Assembly: GCA_030248295.1 (NCBI GenBank)
Contig: JASANH010001537.1
Span: forward strand, 558,001-622,000
Direction of reading: 5' to 3'
Length of the DNA stretch: 64,000 bases
DNA from: Mesodorylaimus sp. YZB2_4
Lineage: Eukaryota > Nematoda > Enoplea > Dorylaimida > Dorylaimidae
Shown: piece after piece, positions 12,852 through 23,842 of the stretch
Layout: every line of letters begins with the position of its first letter
Position numbering within the stretch: position 1 is the stretch's first letter
Position numbers and translations under genes: made by a program
Notes under the pieces: model-generated
Seen by the model: the letters and a program-made list of their open reading frames with translations, nothing else
The model's database searches: none
Told to the model about the DNA's origin: nothing

Positions 12852-15800
12852 ATGCCGGTCGAGCGCAGTGAGAACTCGGAGGCGAGGGGAAGAGCGAGTG
12901 AGCAGTCCCGTCGTGTTCAACCAAGCCAAACGAGCGTGTATTTGCAGGGGCACGTTACCTCAGCTGACAACGTCCGTGTTGTGGTACGATGCAGGCCAAT
13001 GAGCGAGCAGGAGGTTCGGCAAGGCTTCAAGACTGTCGCTGACGTAAGTCGAGTTAGGGCTGGGACAGCGTGTTCGATATTCTAATGGTCGGCGTTTGAG
13101 GTGAACGAGGCAACTGGCACAGTAACCGTGCACCATGTGGAGGGTGATGGCGTGGAGCCACCCAAGACGTTCACCTACGATTTCGCGTTCGGCCCGTCGT
13201 CGACACAAGTGGACGTGTACAACCAAGCCGCCCGTCCCATCGTCGAGAATGTTCTGGAAGGATACAATGGTAAATGGAGAAGGACATATTTGGGCTGGTG
13301 GAACACTGGTTTCAGAGCCAGAATCGAGGTCTCTCGAGAACTACCACTGGAACATCAACCAGTCAGGTTGATGTTTCGATGGTCCGTTGACTGCCATTGT
13401 AACTACAGACTGTTCTAATTGCGTTTCACGTGCTTACCAGCGGTCAATTTATGACTCACCCAAGGGGCACATTACAAGGGTAGCATGTTTCAGAATGAAT
13501 TCATCAGAGCTGTTGCAATTACCCTCCTGACTTTTCAGGCACAATCTTCGCCTATGGTCAAACTGGAACTGGCAAAACGTTCACGATGGAAGGCGATCGA
13601 AATAAACCCGAATTGAAAGGCATTATTCCTAATTCTTTCGCCCATATATTCGGGTAAGTCGTCCACATTTCATTCGGTATCGGAGAGGCTTAACGGATTC
13701 GGTTTTAGGCATATCGCCAAATCCGGAGACACGAAAACGTACATAAGATGCGATCAAACGCTGACGCGTGCACACCAACTGAAATTGCGCACGTTTCAGG
13801 TTTTTGGTTCGTGTGTCTTATTTGGAGATTTACAACGAGGAAATACGAGATTTATTGGCCAAGAATCAAAATCATCGTCTGGGAGTATGAGCTCCTGACT
13901 TTTAAAACGGGCTCGTTCTGGAATCATTTGAATTTGATTATTTTCAGATCAAAGAGCGACCGGATGTTGGAGTTTACGTGAAAGATCTGTCCAGCGTGAC
14001 GGTGAGCAATGCCGAAGAAATGGATAAGATTATGTCCTTGGGAAATAAAAATCGTAAGTCTGAATTCGATGAATCAGTATCGATTGTAGTTGGCATATTC
14101 GATTATAGGCTCGGTTGGTGCCACGAATATGAACGAACAAAGTTCTCGTTCGCATGCCATTTTCACGATCACAGTGGAATGTAGCGAGTTAGGAGCCGAT
14201 AAACAACAACACGTTCGAATGGGAAAACTGCATTTGGTCGATTTGGCAGTACGTCGCTATCATTTTGTCCCGCCTTGACGCGGGTTCCGCCGCGTCTCTC
14301 GGATTTCCGTCCACGTTTCTCATGTCTTCTCTGAGAGTGTCCTGCCATCGTTTCCTTGGTCTTCCAAGGGTGTTTTCGGAAAACGCGGGGACTGTATCCA
14401 GACGCACCCCCGCCGTGGAATGTCTGGCAGAGATGTTTTTGTTTTCACGAAATCTGTCTTTTTAGGGCAGCGAGAGGCAATCGAAAACCGGTGCGTCGGG
14501 CAAACGATTAAAAGAAGCGACGAAAATTAATTTATCGCTATCGACTTTGGGCAATGTGATCTCGGCTTTGGTCGACTCGAAAGCAACGCATATTCCGTAT
14601 CGAAATTCCAAATTAACGAGATTATTACAAGACTCGTTGGGTGGGAATTCGAAAACGTTGATGGTGAGGCGGTCGAAGTGGCGCGATAGTTTCTGCCCAA
14701 ATCACTTTGATTTGGTATTTTAGTGCGCCAATTTCGGTCCGGCTGATTATAATTATGACGAGACGATTAGCACGTTGCGATTCGCTAATCGAGCCAAGAA
14801 TATCAAGAATCACGCGCATATTAACGAAGACCCGAAGGACGCCTTGTTGAGGAAGTATCAGCAGGAGATCGAAGAGTTGAAGAAGCAGTTGGCCGAAGGA
14901 GGTGAGTGGATCCTGAATTCAAGGCAACTAGTTAGTGTAGAGCTGCCCGTGGCCCAGTTGGTTAAGGCGTTGGTTCCGCACTGCTCGGGCCAGCAACCCT
15001 GACCGGGAGGCCGCAGTTCTGTTCTGGCTGATGACGGCAGTTTAGTAAGCCCGTTCTCAGAGTGCGAGCCGGTTTTCGACGGCGATTTAGTAAGTCCATC
15101 GCTGGCATTTCACACCCCTCTGGGCGACACTAGGTACCAGCAAATGCCGGACCCCTAACGAGTAGAGAATCAGGAAACTGATTCTCGAACACCAGTCCAG
15201 GAAGGTCCCTCCCTTCTCGGCCAGTATCATCCTGGCATGCTGGTGCTGGCACATGATGCCCTCGTACAGAGGTGCTCCTAGTGGAGACGCACGGAGGGAA
15301 GCTGCCGTGAGAGGTGGTCGCCTCACGGCCTCGCTTATTATGACTGCTGGCCGACTATATGCAAAACAGGTTGTAAGTCCTGTTGGGAACTGGGACATGC
15401 AGGGCCCAACCCATAAAAATTTTTTTAAAAAGGTGTGTTTACTCGACAATCTCCCCAGGACGCATGAAATTTTAGTTGGGGTTTAGACGGAGGACTTCAG
15501 TTTTCAGGATAGAGGTCAGTACAGTTTTTAAACAATTTTTTCCGCACATAGCGAAATCCTGAATCTTCCATTCACCCCCAGAAGGATCTTAGATTTAGAA
15601 ACTGCGAGACGCAAGTTTTAGTTAAGACCCTGGGGGCATATTTGAGGGAATAGGGTCCAGACAAGCGTGCGGCTCTTGTTCAGGAGACGAAGGCGATGTG
15701 AGCGGTGGTGAATCGGAGGAGGAGGGCGACGAAGACAACGAAGTCGAGGGCGCCGTGGCGACCAAAGCTGAGAAACAGAAGAAAAAGAAGAAAGCTCACG

Positions 15801-17620
15801 GTTGGTTTTTTTGGACTCTTTTCGCTACGATTCGATTAAACATTGTTTTGTTACAGCTTTGTCGGAACAAAAAATGCGCGAAATTGAAGCTCAAATAGAA
15901 GCGGACAAGAAAAAGTTGGCTGAACAGACTGACATGGCCGAAGAGGAAAGGAGGAAGCTAACGAGTGAGTTAGCCACGAGAGAAAATGAGCTGCAGTCGG
16001 CCAAGTATGTTAGCTATAATGTTTCGTACAACGACTGTCAAAAAATTTGTGTAATTTTCAGAAGCGAACACGATCGTTTACTCAAGAAATTGAATCATAT
16101 CGAAAAGAAAGTGATTGTTGGCGGAGAGAACTTATTGGAAAAAATGGAAGAACAAGCTCGATTATTGGACGAGAGTAATCGAGAATTAGAAGAACGACGA
16201 AAAAAAGAATCGGAATTAAGAAAAGCATTGGAACAAAAACAAGCGGAAAGATTGGATATTGAGGAGAAATATTCGTCGTTGCAAGAAGAAGCCGCTGGAA
16301 AAACGAAGAAAATGAATAAAATTTGGACGTTGTTAAAAGCGGCCGAATCAGAGGTGAGGAGTGCATGATACCAATAAGTGATCATGTCAGGTGGCTCTGT
16401 AAGATTCGACTCGCATGGGGGCCTACTTTAGTTCTGACCTACACTTGTTATACTTGACCTAAAAAGTGTAGGTCAAGTATGAAAAGTGTAGGTCAAAAAG
16501 AAAAAGTGGACCCACAGCAAAATTTTTTACCTTGAGTGGGAATCGAACCCGCGGCCCTAGGATTGCAAGTCCCCTTTTTAAAACGGATCCTATGGCGGCT
16601 GCTGACCAAAAGCATCGTCCTTTGCTCTGCTTCAACAACGGAACAATTTTTCATCAAGCGTCTGATACAGAGGATCTCAAGGGTTATAGGGGTCAAAAAA
16701 GTTATCGGAATGCCCGACAATTGGCGATTCATGTAGGAAGCGAGTCTTGTTGAAATCTGCGTCTGTGGGGGTCGCAGGCCTTTTTGCCCATACCTGGAGG
16801 TGGCGGCTGGAGAGGGTTGGGGGCACAGCAGAGTGTGGCCACCTCCTGTTTGGGTTATGGCTGACTGATCGTGAGTTGGGTCGTGAATGGACTGCCGATA
16901 TGAGTGATTCTGTTGCATTGCAGAAAAACGATTTGGAGGCGGAGCATCAACGAGAAATGGAAGGGCTGTTGGAGAGTGTGCGGCAATTGAGTCGAGAACT
17001 GAGTCTTCAGATGCTGGTCATCGATAGTTTTGTCCCGTCCCAGTATCAGGTATGCTATTCTGTTGGTGAAGGGTGGGACGGTGAGGTCTGTTCTGTTTTG
17101 TAGGAAATGATTGAACGTTACGTGCACTGGAACGAGGAGATCGGCGACTGGCAGTTGAAGTGCATAGCCTATACGGGCAATAATATGAGGAAGAGGGATG
17201 TGGGCGAGGACGACGTCAACGTGACCAACGCGCCCGATTTGTCCGCCGTCTACCTGTCGTACGCGAACGATGGAGCTCGAGCAGTCGGAAGCGGGGATAA
17301 GGGAGGGAGGAAGGTGTCCAAAAAGTGAGTCCATTCTGGTCTGTGGCTGGCTTTAGTCTGACGTATTGCTTGCAGCTGTGGTATTGTCGCATGGGTTGGG
17401 GAATTTCATGTGCAAAAACTTGAGCTGTGTCCGGAATTTGAACCCTTGCCCCAGATATTACCAAGTCCAATGTGCTAACCGCCTAGGCCACCGTGGTCTC
17501 CTTATTTATACTATGCGGTGGTTTCGAGCATTAAATTTATTTTCGGGCTTCATAGGGAATAAGAATTTTTTGCTTTTTAGGAGTCGCAAAGATGCACGAT
17601 TGAAAGCTTTACTGCAGTAA
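12852..17620 (+). CDS. klp-20: Kinesin-II motor subunit KIF3A (KLP-20 type)
   Basis: This heterotrimeric kinesin-2 motor subunit drives anterograde transport in cilia. Exons read are 12852-13043, 13101-13269, 13539-13653, 13709-13738, 13800-13884, 13948-14053, 14109-14248, 14466-14663, 14724-14901, 15684-15800, 15857-16004, 16062-16353, 16924-17049, 17104-17324 and 17581-17620. The motor domain has the P-loop [13 protein letters not shown], switch [12 protein letters not shown], switch II HLVDLAGSERQ and [17 protein letters not shown]. The neck and hinge contain an acidic stretch followed by a Lys run, then a coiled coil ([20 protein letters not shown]) and the tail ([20 protein letters not shown]). 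The sequence follows KIF3A more closely than KIF3B, for example [20 protein letters not shown]. The start MPVERSEN resembles the vertebrate KIF3A start. A 30-nt exon encodes part of the motor. Introns 7, 9 and 12 hold mobile DNA. Confidence 0.96.
14255..14410 (-). mobile_element. Non-LTR retrotransposon (LINE) 3' fragment
   Basis: The minus strand reads [15 protein letters not shown] followed by a [12 protein letters not shown] segment. This is the usual C-terminal signature of reverse transcriptases from RTE/CR1-type LINEs. The fragment lies antisense in KIF3A intron 7, has no upstream RT domain and ends close to the exon boundary. It is a dead relic, probably 5' truncated. Confidence 0.6.
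14945..15440 (+). repeat. Dispersed repeat, tRNA-like head, copy B (in KIF3A intron 9)
   Basis: The left end reads like a tRNA 5' half (GTGGCCCAGTTGGTTAAGGC, an A-box pattern). The right 130 bases or so (15300-15430) match the right part of the copy near 59.9-60.03 kb: both contain GACTGCTGGCC, then GCAAAAC and GGGCCCAAC, followed by an A/T-rich end. Heads differ between copies while the tails are shared, as in SINE families. Confidence 0.65.
16451..16590 (-). repeat. tRNA-Cys-like SINE fragment and adjacent hairpin (KIF3A intron 12)
   Basis: On the minus strand, 16580-16531 reads GACTTGCAATCC (an anticodon loop with GCA) followed by a T-arm with GGGTTCGATTCCC. This resembles the 3' half of a Cys tRNA. 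The 5' half is not recognisable, so this is not a working tRNA. Next to it, TACTTGACCTA and TAGGTCAAGTA form a short inverted repeat (about 16451-16479). Confidence 0.55.
17429..17501 (-). repeat. tRNA-like SINE head (KIF3A last intron)
   Basis: The minus strand has an A-box-like GTGGCCTAGGCGGTTAGCAC and a B-box-like GGGTTCAAATTCC at tRNA spacing over 73 bases. The acceptor and T stems do not pair, so it is a degenerate tRNA-derived repeat rather than a tRNA gene. Confidence 0.55.
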
Positions 17621-17966
17621 GAGCCTGAAGAAAACATGCCGAAGATTTTCGAGTTTTTATGATTGAATCTCATATTTATGCCAAAGCACGTTCGCCCATG
17701 TTTGAAGTGGTCGTCACATACCCCTGGAAAGTGTGTGTTGTAAAATTGTGGTGTTGAAGTAGAGAATGTGAATTTGAATTTGGCGCAAGACGTGGGAAGT
17801 GGTGGTGATGCGCAGGTGCAACCTCGCAGGTTACGGTAGATGTGCGTAAATGTCATTGCGGGACGAAGAAGTCCGGAGAACATCGATATCGATACAGCTA
17901 CTGCTGTACTAATGTTATAGCGATTTTCTATGTGAACAGCGAAATTTCAAATAGGAATTATCGAGC
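17621..17966. other. Short KIF3A-NDUFA10 gap
   Basis: A 346-base gap separates the two same-strand genes. A possible acceptor (TTTCAAATAG) lies 12 bases before the NDUFA10 ATG. No other element is seen. Confidence 0.4.
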
Positions 17967-20225
17967 ATGTGGTTGGCAGCAACGGCGATTGGTCGGCGTC
18001 ACGTCGCTTCGATCCTTTTCTGCGCGACGCCATCGGTTCCGGTTTCGGTAGGACCACAATTTTCTCAACAAAAACGAACAATTTACAGCAAATACGCCGT
18101 ACCGGAATATGCGAAACACGCACCTCCGCCATGGCCGTACAAGGAGCGAGGATACAGGTTAATGCATCAGTTTTTGGACTTCGGTGTGACGAAACGATTG
18201 GGCGAAAATAGTAAATTGATCATAGTCGAAGGAAATACGGGCTCGGGAAAAAGTAAATTCGCTAAGGAATTGGCTGACGAACTCGGTTTCTATCACATCC
18301 CCGATCCACCGTTCGATGATTTGCTGATCGATTCGTACGGGGATGATCAACGCTTGTACTATCACCTTTTACCCGAGACGTGCCGTCGGTTCGATACGCG
18401 AATGTTCTACGAACAGCCTCGGCATCGAAACGTGGGTTTATTCCAGCTGGAACGATTGCAATGTCGCGTCGAAGCGTTCACGAATGCGTTGGCCCATATC
18501 TTGAATACAGGTAAGACAGAAGATTACCAAGTTCCACTAGCGCTGCACCTAATGCTGTTCGTTTTCAGGACAAGGCGTTGTTTTGGAACGATGTTTTCAA
18601 ACAGATAAGGTGTTCGTAGAGGCCATGTACAAGAGGGGATATCTGAGCGATCCTTGTAAGTGCGAAATTATGTCTTCCCAGTTCCAGTAGGAACAGACTC
18701 TGTGATGAATCGGTAGACGGATGTCGGAGACTCATGGAATACGATCCCCTCCCTGGAACAACATGCAGTGAATTACAGGGTGATTGGGTGGTTTGGTTAG
18801 AAAGCTAGTCGCGGCATTTTAAGTTTTTCCTATAAAAGCACCTAATGGGCACACACGGGAGCAAAACGATCAGGATTTTTTGAAAATTCATTCCATGCTA
18901 GGGTATAAAATTATTGTTTTTTCAGTCCGCTGGCATTATCACAAATTCGTATTGCCCTATGTTCAAGCGGAAATTCTTCTCGAGGCACATTTGGTCATTT
19001 ATTTGGATTGTCCTGTTACCAAGTGTTTGGAAAACATCAAAAAATATCATAAGGTACGTGGTACTCTCGTATGGTGTCTGCTATTATAATCCAATTTCCT
19101 GTAGCCGTGGGAATGGAAAAACGAGGTGATGGATTATTCTTATTTGGAGGACATGGAGAAAGGACTGAAGAATTGGCTGAAGGAGTACAGGTATGATGCA
19201 CCAAAGTGTGGCCCAGGCGGATGAGGGATCTGCCTTTTACGCTACTTTCGCATTTGATCTTTGTGCTTTTTTATAAAACTCCCCTTTTTATAAAACTCCC
19301 GTTTATATCTGACTGAGCTTGAGGATTTTTCGGGTGGGTGCCCTGTTTTCAATTGGCTATGAGAAGGTTGGTTTTCTTCGCTGCCATGCCTCTAGATTCG
19401 ATTTCTACCCAGGTGTGACAAGCTGGTTCCCGATTCAACTCACTTCATAAGGTGTTCTTGATATTGCAGTCGCCACGCGGAGATTGTTACCTACGACTGG
19501 AGCAATGGCGGGGATGCAAAAACGGTAAGGAAACCAGCTGATTTTGGGTCGTGGTATTTATCTGAGTACTCATTTGCAGGTGGCTGAAGATATCGAGAGG
19601 TTGGAACTGGATGACTTTAGGGTTCATGAGAACGAAAAATTTGAGACCTGGCATTTATTTTCCGATGAAGTAGCTATGACGGAATACCGTACGACGTAAG
19701 TTAGTCTGTGTCGGCGACAAATATCAGAATATATGGGCATGAGTTTTTAGGGTAACATCGGACAAGATTAAAATGCTGCAATTTTTTTACACAAGGCCAG
19801 CACAAGTGGAAGAATTGTGGACGCCAGTTGACGACATGAAACAGAGGAAACAAGTTTACGAAATGGTAACTAATAGATTTAGTTTTATTACAGTTTTATG
19901 AAGAGTTAAAATTGTACGTTTTTAGTTATTTGGGCCGTACGCGTCTGGCTATCGCGCTGACCGAGGCGACTCGAAATACGACATACTCATTTCGACCATG
20001 CGAGACGAGCCGACGAATAGGAAATGGTCCGAGTACGAGCTGCAGGACGAACATCATTTGAACTATCATGATTTGGTATTGTCCGACCCCGGTCCACCCG
20101 CCTCGCCAACTTTCCCAGAAGAATTTCTTAAACCGCAAAGTCCGTACAAGTCGGACGGTGGGTGCATGGCCAGCGCGGAATTGTTTTTGCAGTCGGGCCG
20201 GTTTGTTCGAATCCCGCATCATTGA
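17967..20225 (+). CDS. nuo-4: NADH dehydrogenase (complex I) subunit NDUFA10
   Basis: This is an accessory subunit of mitochondrial complex I with a deoxynucleoside-kinase fold. Exons read are 17967-18510, 18569-18655, 18926-19053, 19105-19190, 19470-19524, 19580-19695, 19751-19865 and 19926-20225. The N-terminus (MWLAATAIGRRHVAS) fits a mitochondrial presequence. A P-loop reads EGNTGSGKSKFAKELADELG. Later motifs follow the human protein: TGQGVVLERCFQTDKVFVEA, HLVIYLDCPV, AEDIERLELDDF, and a C-terminal SGYRADRGDSKYDI equivalent to the human SPGYN...GDKW segment. About 60 residues continue past that point, a longer tail than in the human subunit. The gene sits 346 bases after KIF3A on the same strand, so co-transcription is possible. 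The symbol follows the C. elegans orthologue. Confidence 0.92.
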
Positions 20226-20549
20226 CTGAACCAGTAGATTGGCAGGGAATTAGTTTGGTGACGACGGTTCGGGCCGTGTTTAGGGCACTCTAACTGTATT
20301 GGTTTCAATTGTAGGAGATTGTTTTCACGCCCAGAGGATACTGCCGTTAGCACTGGCTGAGTGTACAGGGAAGTGCGCGAGTAAAGTTTTTGGTCCCGAA
20401 TTTGTATTTGCCGCGCTTGTTCTAACCTAAACGAGAGCTAGGCGGCTGGCGAGTCGATGCGTAAGAGGCCGGTTGGTGGTGGTTGCCATTTATGGCCGTG
20501 CTGGCGATGTCGAGTCGGCTGCGGGTCAGCTAGCGAGCTGGGGTATAGC
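20226..20549. other. Gap between NDUFA10 and the membrane-protein gene
   Basis: A 324-base gap with the NDUFA10 3' UTR. An upstream ATG (20457), in frame with the next ORF, would add 31 Cys/Arg-rich residues. No clear polyadenylation signal is seen. Confidence 0.4.
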
Positions 20550-21260
20550 ATGGCCAATACAGGCCCGGCGGAGGAGGAGGGTGCCGAGGAGAAGCCTGTA
20601 TTCGAGTCCGACCATTCCAAGGTGACCACCAGCGGGTCACAGATTTCGTTGCAGTCGCAAGGCGGATTGGGCGGTGATTTGTTGTGGGACCTAAGTATAT
20701 TGGAGACATTGCTGGTACTGGTGTGCGGTGTGTGCGTGCTCATGCTGGCCTTGTCCTTGGCCTATTTTTACATGATTAAGAAGCTGGGCAGGTTCTCGGA
20801 CAACCCCTGGTACCGACGGCGTATGTACTACGCCATGTCCAAGTCCTCCAACGTGCATAATCCGGCTCGATGCTTCAACGTATTCCAAAGGGAGAGACCG
20901 AACACACTGTCCTTGTCGGGCGCCGTCAGCACGCCGCCCACCGTCATCGTGCCCGTGCCAATGATGGACGCTGCAGTGGGCGATGACAAGATCTACGAGG
21001 CCAAGAAATACAAGTCGAAGGGTGCCAAGTCCAAGTCCCCGCACGCCAGTCAGCACCATCGATCAACGGCCAACGCGCTCGGATTGGCACCTCGGCCGGC
21101 AGTGGTCAAAAGTTCGTCGAGTAGGAAACGGGAGAAGCCCAAATATGGAGTGGTCAAGCAAGCGGATGAAGGGGCCAGCAGCGACGACTCGGGCGCCTAC
21201 GTGACCCCGCCGCAGGACAACGTATCAAGTAGGAAGGAGAGGAAAGGACACCGGAAATAG
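20550..21260 (+). CDS. Uncharacterised single-pass membrane protein with basic Ser/Lys-rich tail
   Basis: A single-exon ORF of 236 residues from ATG 20550 (an in-frame ATG at 20457 would lengthen it). The N-terminus is acidic and Ser/Gly-rich without a cleavable signal. One strong hydrophobic segment spans about residues 50-76 (ending ALSLAYFYMIKKLG), followed by WYRRRMYYAM. The positive residues right after it predict an N-outside, C-inside orientation. The C-terminal 130 residues are rich in Lys, Ser and Pro, with SSSRKREKPKYG and a Lys/Arg end. I do not recognise the family. Codon use and intact frame support a real gene, and it lies 324 bases after NDUFA10 on the same strand. The missing introns are unlike its neighbours. 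Confidence 0.65.
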   Translation: MANTGPAEEEGAEEKPVFESDHSKVTTSGSQISLQSQGGLGGDLLWDLSILETLLVLVCGVCVLMLALSLAYFYMIKKLGRFSDNPWYRRRMYYAMSKSSNVHNPARCFNVFQRERPNTLSLSGAVSTPPTVIVPVPMMDAAVGDDKIYEAKKYKSKGAKSKSPHASQHHRSTANALGLAPRPAVVKSSSSRKREKPKYGVVKQADEGASSDDSGAYVTPPQDNVSSRKERKGHRK

Positions 21261-21874
21261 ACGGCCATCGAATGCAATCCTATTCTCAGGAATCTCGGAT
21301 CGCAGTGTTGCTTATGGTGTGCGCCACTTAGCCTGGACGAGTACCTACTGCCAATCACTCACAAATCATGTCTGGTCTTGTGCATATGGTGTGTGCTGTA
21401 CATGACCGGCGTGCTGTCTGCTCATTTCGGGTAGGCCCTAGATGTAACCCGTGCATATGGCCAGGGAGAGGGTCTATTTTTGTGCTTGAATACTAGTTTT
21501 CTCTGCGGGCTTGCGAGTGGTCGTGGGTTCGGTTCAGTAATGAAGGAAAAGGAATTTGATAATCCCTCTGGTTATTTGCGCCCTTCTAGCCCGCCCGCCA
21601 ATGCGGCCTAGGTCAAAGAACACAGAAACAAAAATGCCCCCTGCCGCACTGCAGCATCGATTTTTGGCTAAGTTTCGAAGCGAGGAAGGAGACAATTGCC
21701 AGCGTGGGCTGCATCGAGTCCTTTTTTGGAGGACGGGCGGCGACAGGGGTGAGTGTAAGAAAGGTCCGAGAAGACAGTGATTTTCGTGGCACGGATACGA
21801 GACCTGGTCAATACGTGCGATTACGACTGACCCCGTGTGAGCAGAGTAGTAGTATCAGAAAGGCACAGGAGTGG

Positions 21875-21945
21875 CCGAGTGTAGGCGGCCTATCCACCTG
21901 AGCTGCGGCCACTGCGCCACGAGTCCCATGCACAGCAGAATCGGG
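21875..21945 (-). repeat. tRNA-like SINE head
   Basis: The minus strand reads GTGGCGCAGTGGCCGCAGC then TGGATAGGCC, close to a polymerase III A-box. No matching T-arm was found at the proper distance, so this is a fragment. Confidence 0.4.
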
Positions 21946-22019
21946 GGTATGCAATCGTGTGCCCACAAGGGGCACTGTACTCTGTTGGTCATCCTCCCGT
22001 GCACTGGTTCCTTGTGGTC

Positions 22020-22250
22020 CCAGCATCGTGCAAGCGGTCTCACTCCATTGCGGGGAGCGGTCTCCCCGGCGTGTCCATGGTGGGGAAACATAGTCTCGCA
22101 TCCTGCGGGACCCTGCGTACCCTGTGCTGCCCATCCAAGTATGGCTCCACTTCCTGCTCGTCCATTGTGGGGACGGGTAGGCCAGCACAAAGCGTGTCCA
22201 AGTATGGTCTCACTTCCTGTTCGCAGGTTCATTGTCGGGGCTGAGGGGCA
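22020..22250 (+). repeat. Imperfect minisatellite-like repeats, about 64-bp spacing
   Basis: TATGGCTCCACTTCCTGCTC (about 22140) recurs 64 bases later as TATGGTCTCACTTCCTGTTC, each followed by a CATTG(T)GGGG-type segment. Weaker versions occur upstream (GCGGTCTCACTCCATTGCGG). Confidence 0.45.
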
Positions 22251-23842
22251 TGGAGTGGGTGGTCGTATTTGCCCTGATCTCGTCATGGCGAGTGACCGGA
22301 GCTGAACGAGTGCAAAATTGCACTTTATGACGATCGGGCGTCGTCTTAATTTTGTTTACTCTGTCCCTTTTTATGTCAATATATTCGGGTAGGGTTGAAG
22401 AGTGGTGGCACGCGTGCACGACGGCGTGTCTGCTTCCTCAAGGTCTTAGCTCGATTTCTCACATTCGTGACTACACGATTTCTCAAGGCCGGCTCGGACA
22501 TACGGCTGGTTGGAACCCGCCCCTTCAAACTCACCTTTCAGGGAGTAAGATAAACTCAATGTTTACTGATGTGACGTCAAGGCGTCGATCCGCAAAATTT
22601 AGAATCATATTTCAAAAAGATCACGTTTTGAAAACTTTTCACTTCTAAGCTTTCCTGTTTTTAAAATACGGGATCGAGTTTATGGATGTTTTTGAATCGT
22701 GCCCGTGGAATGTTTTTTGAGTAGTTCGATCATAAACTCATTATTCTTTCGAAAAACAGTTCCTCGCCTCGTTTGGGCGAGAAATTGATGGACAATTTGT
22801 CGACGTTCAGTGTCGGCAACCCTAAATGGCCTGTGTCTTAGACTGGCAGTGGTAATAGTCGCATGCCCCTGTTCGACCCTGATGTAAATTGGATCATAGA
22901 CAGTGGCTGGCGGAGTGTTTTCATAACCTTGGACAAGATTTTCTTTCATGTCTACTCTTTTGTACTCGGGGCAGTCTCGTTGGGGACATTGACTAGTTTA
23001 CTGCCTTATAAGGACTCGCCGAATTGAGTACACGCGAGCGTGTCTGACTGGCCATTGTTGAGCGGTGCTGGACTTGGCAATCAGTCGAAGCGAGGTGAAA
23101 GGCCACTCGCTCCTTCCCCATAAGACCCCCTCCGAACAGTGGAACCCAGATTCGCCTTGTAATTACCACCCCCCGCTGACCGCTTTCGCCTTCTCGCCTC
23201 AACTCGGCGCAAGATTTACTCATTGAAGCGGGCCGAGTGCGAGATAAGGAAGGAGACACTTTTTGTGCCCGACTTTTGACGAGCCTAATTACCTAATTTG
23301 CACCCAACAGACATGGCGAGGGGTCAGAGGCGGAAGTACAGTGTATATGGGGCGAGAATAAACATGCAACACGCCCTCCCCGCTTCTTGCCACTACGGTT
23401 TTGTTTGATTTTGATTTTGACTCTTTTACACCTCCGTAGCGCATCAGGGTCAGTAGAGCGGAAACGAATGGGGGCGGGGGGAGACACTATTATGGGCCCG
23501 AGTATTGACCAAAAAAGGGATTAGGACTTAGTCGAGTGCGTTCAAGTGGGTAATTCGTGTAAAGCCATTTCTGCCTCGACCCACGGGCTTCGTGCAAATA
23601 TTTTGGTTGAACCAGGAAAATAGTAGATGGCCTGCACGATTCCACGGACACGATGCCATTGTTTCTTGCTAATGTTGTTTTCGAGTTTGACTTTGTCCAG
23701 TGCCAGATTGGACTGTGGTGAGGTGGGGTGGGGGGGGGGGGGAAAGCGTGCGCTTGACCAGTTCTAGTCCTGTCCAGTCCGTTCTCTCGAGTCGAGTCTG
23801 ACACTTTAGTTGCATTTGAGGAGTGCGAACGGTCGGATCGTC

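Larger units (their letters stand above)
21261..23842. other. 2.6-kb intergenic region with tRNA-like fragment and imperfect repeats
   Basis: No gene is recognised. At 21875-21945 the minus strand carries a tRNA-like head (GTGGCGCAGTGGCCGCAGC). At about 22020-22250 there are imperfect direct repeats. A minus-strand ORF of 89 codons (22680-22949) has no recognised motif. A run of 13 G lies at 23730-23742. Confidence 0.5.

Noticed and set aside
16531..16590. A Cys tRNA gene on the minus strand
   Set aside because: Only the anticodon loop and T-arm are recognisable; the D-arm and acceptor stem do not form.
17429..17501. A tRNA gene of 73 bases on the minus strand
   Set aside because: Both promoter boxes are present but the acceptor stem ends do not pair and the T stem is broken.
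21855..22305. Overlapping ORFs on both strands near 22 kb
   Set aside because: They come from G/C-rich imperfect repeats and have no stable protein signature.
22680..22949. An 89-codon minus-strand ORF as a gene
   Set aside because: It reads somewhat like protein, but no motif, neighbour exon or splice site supports it.
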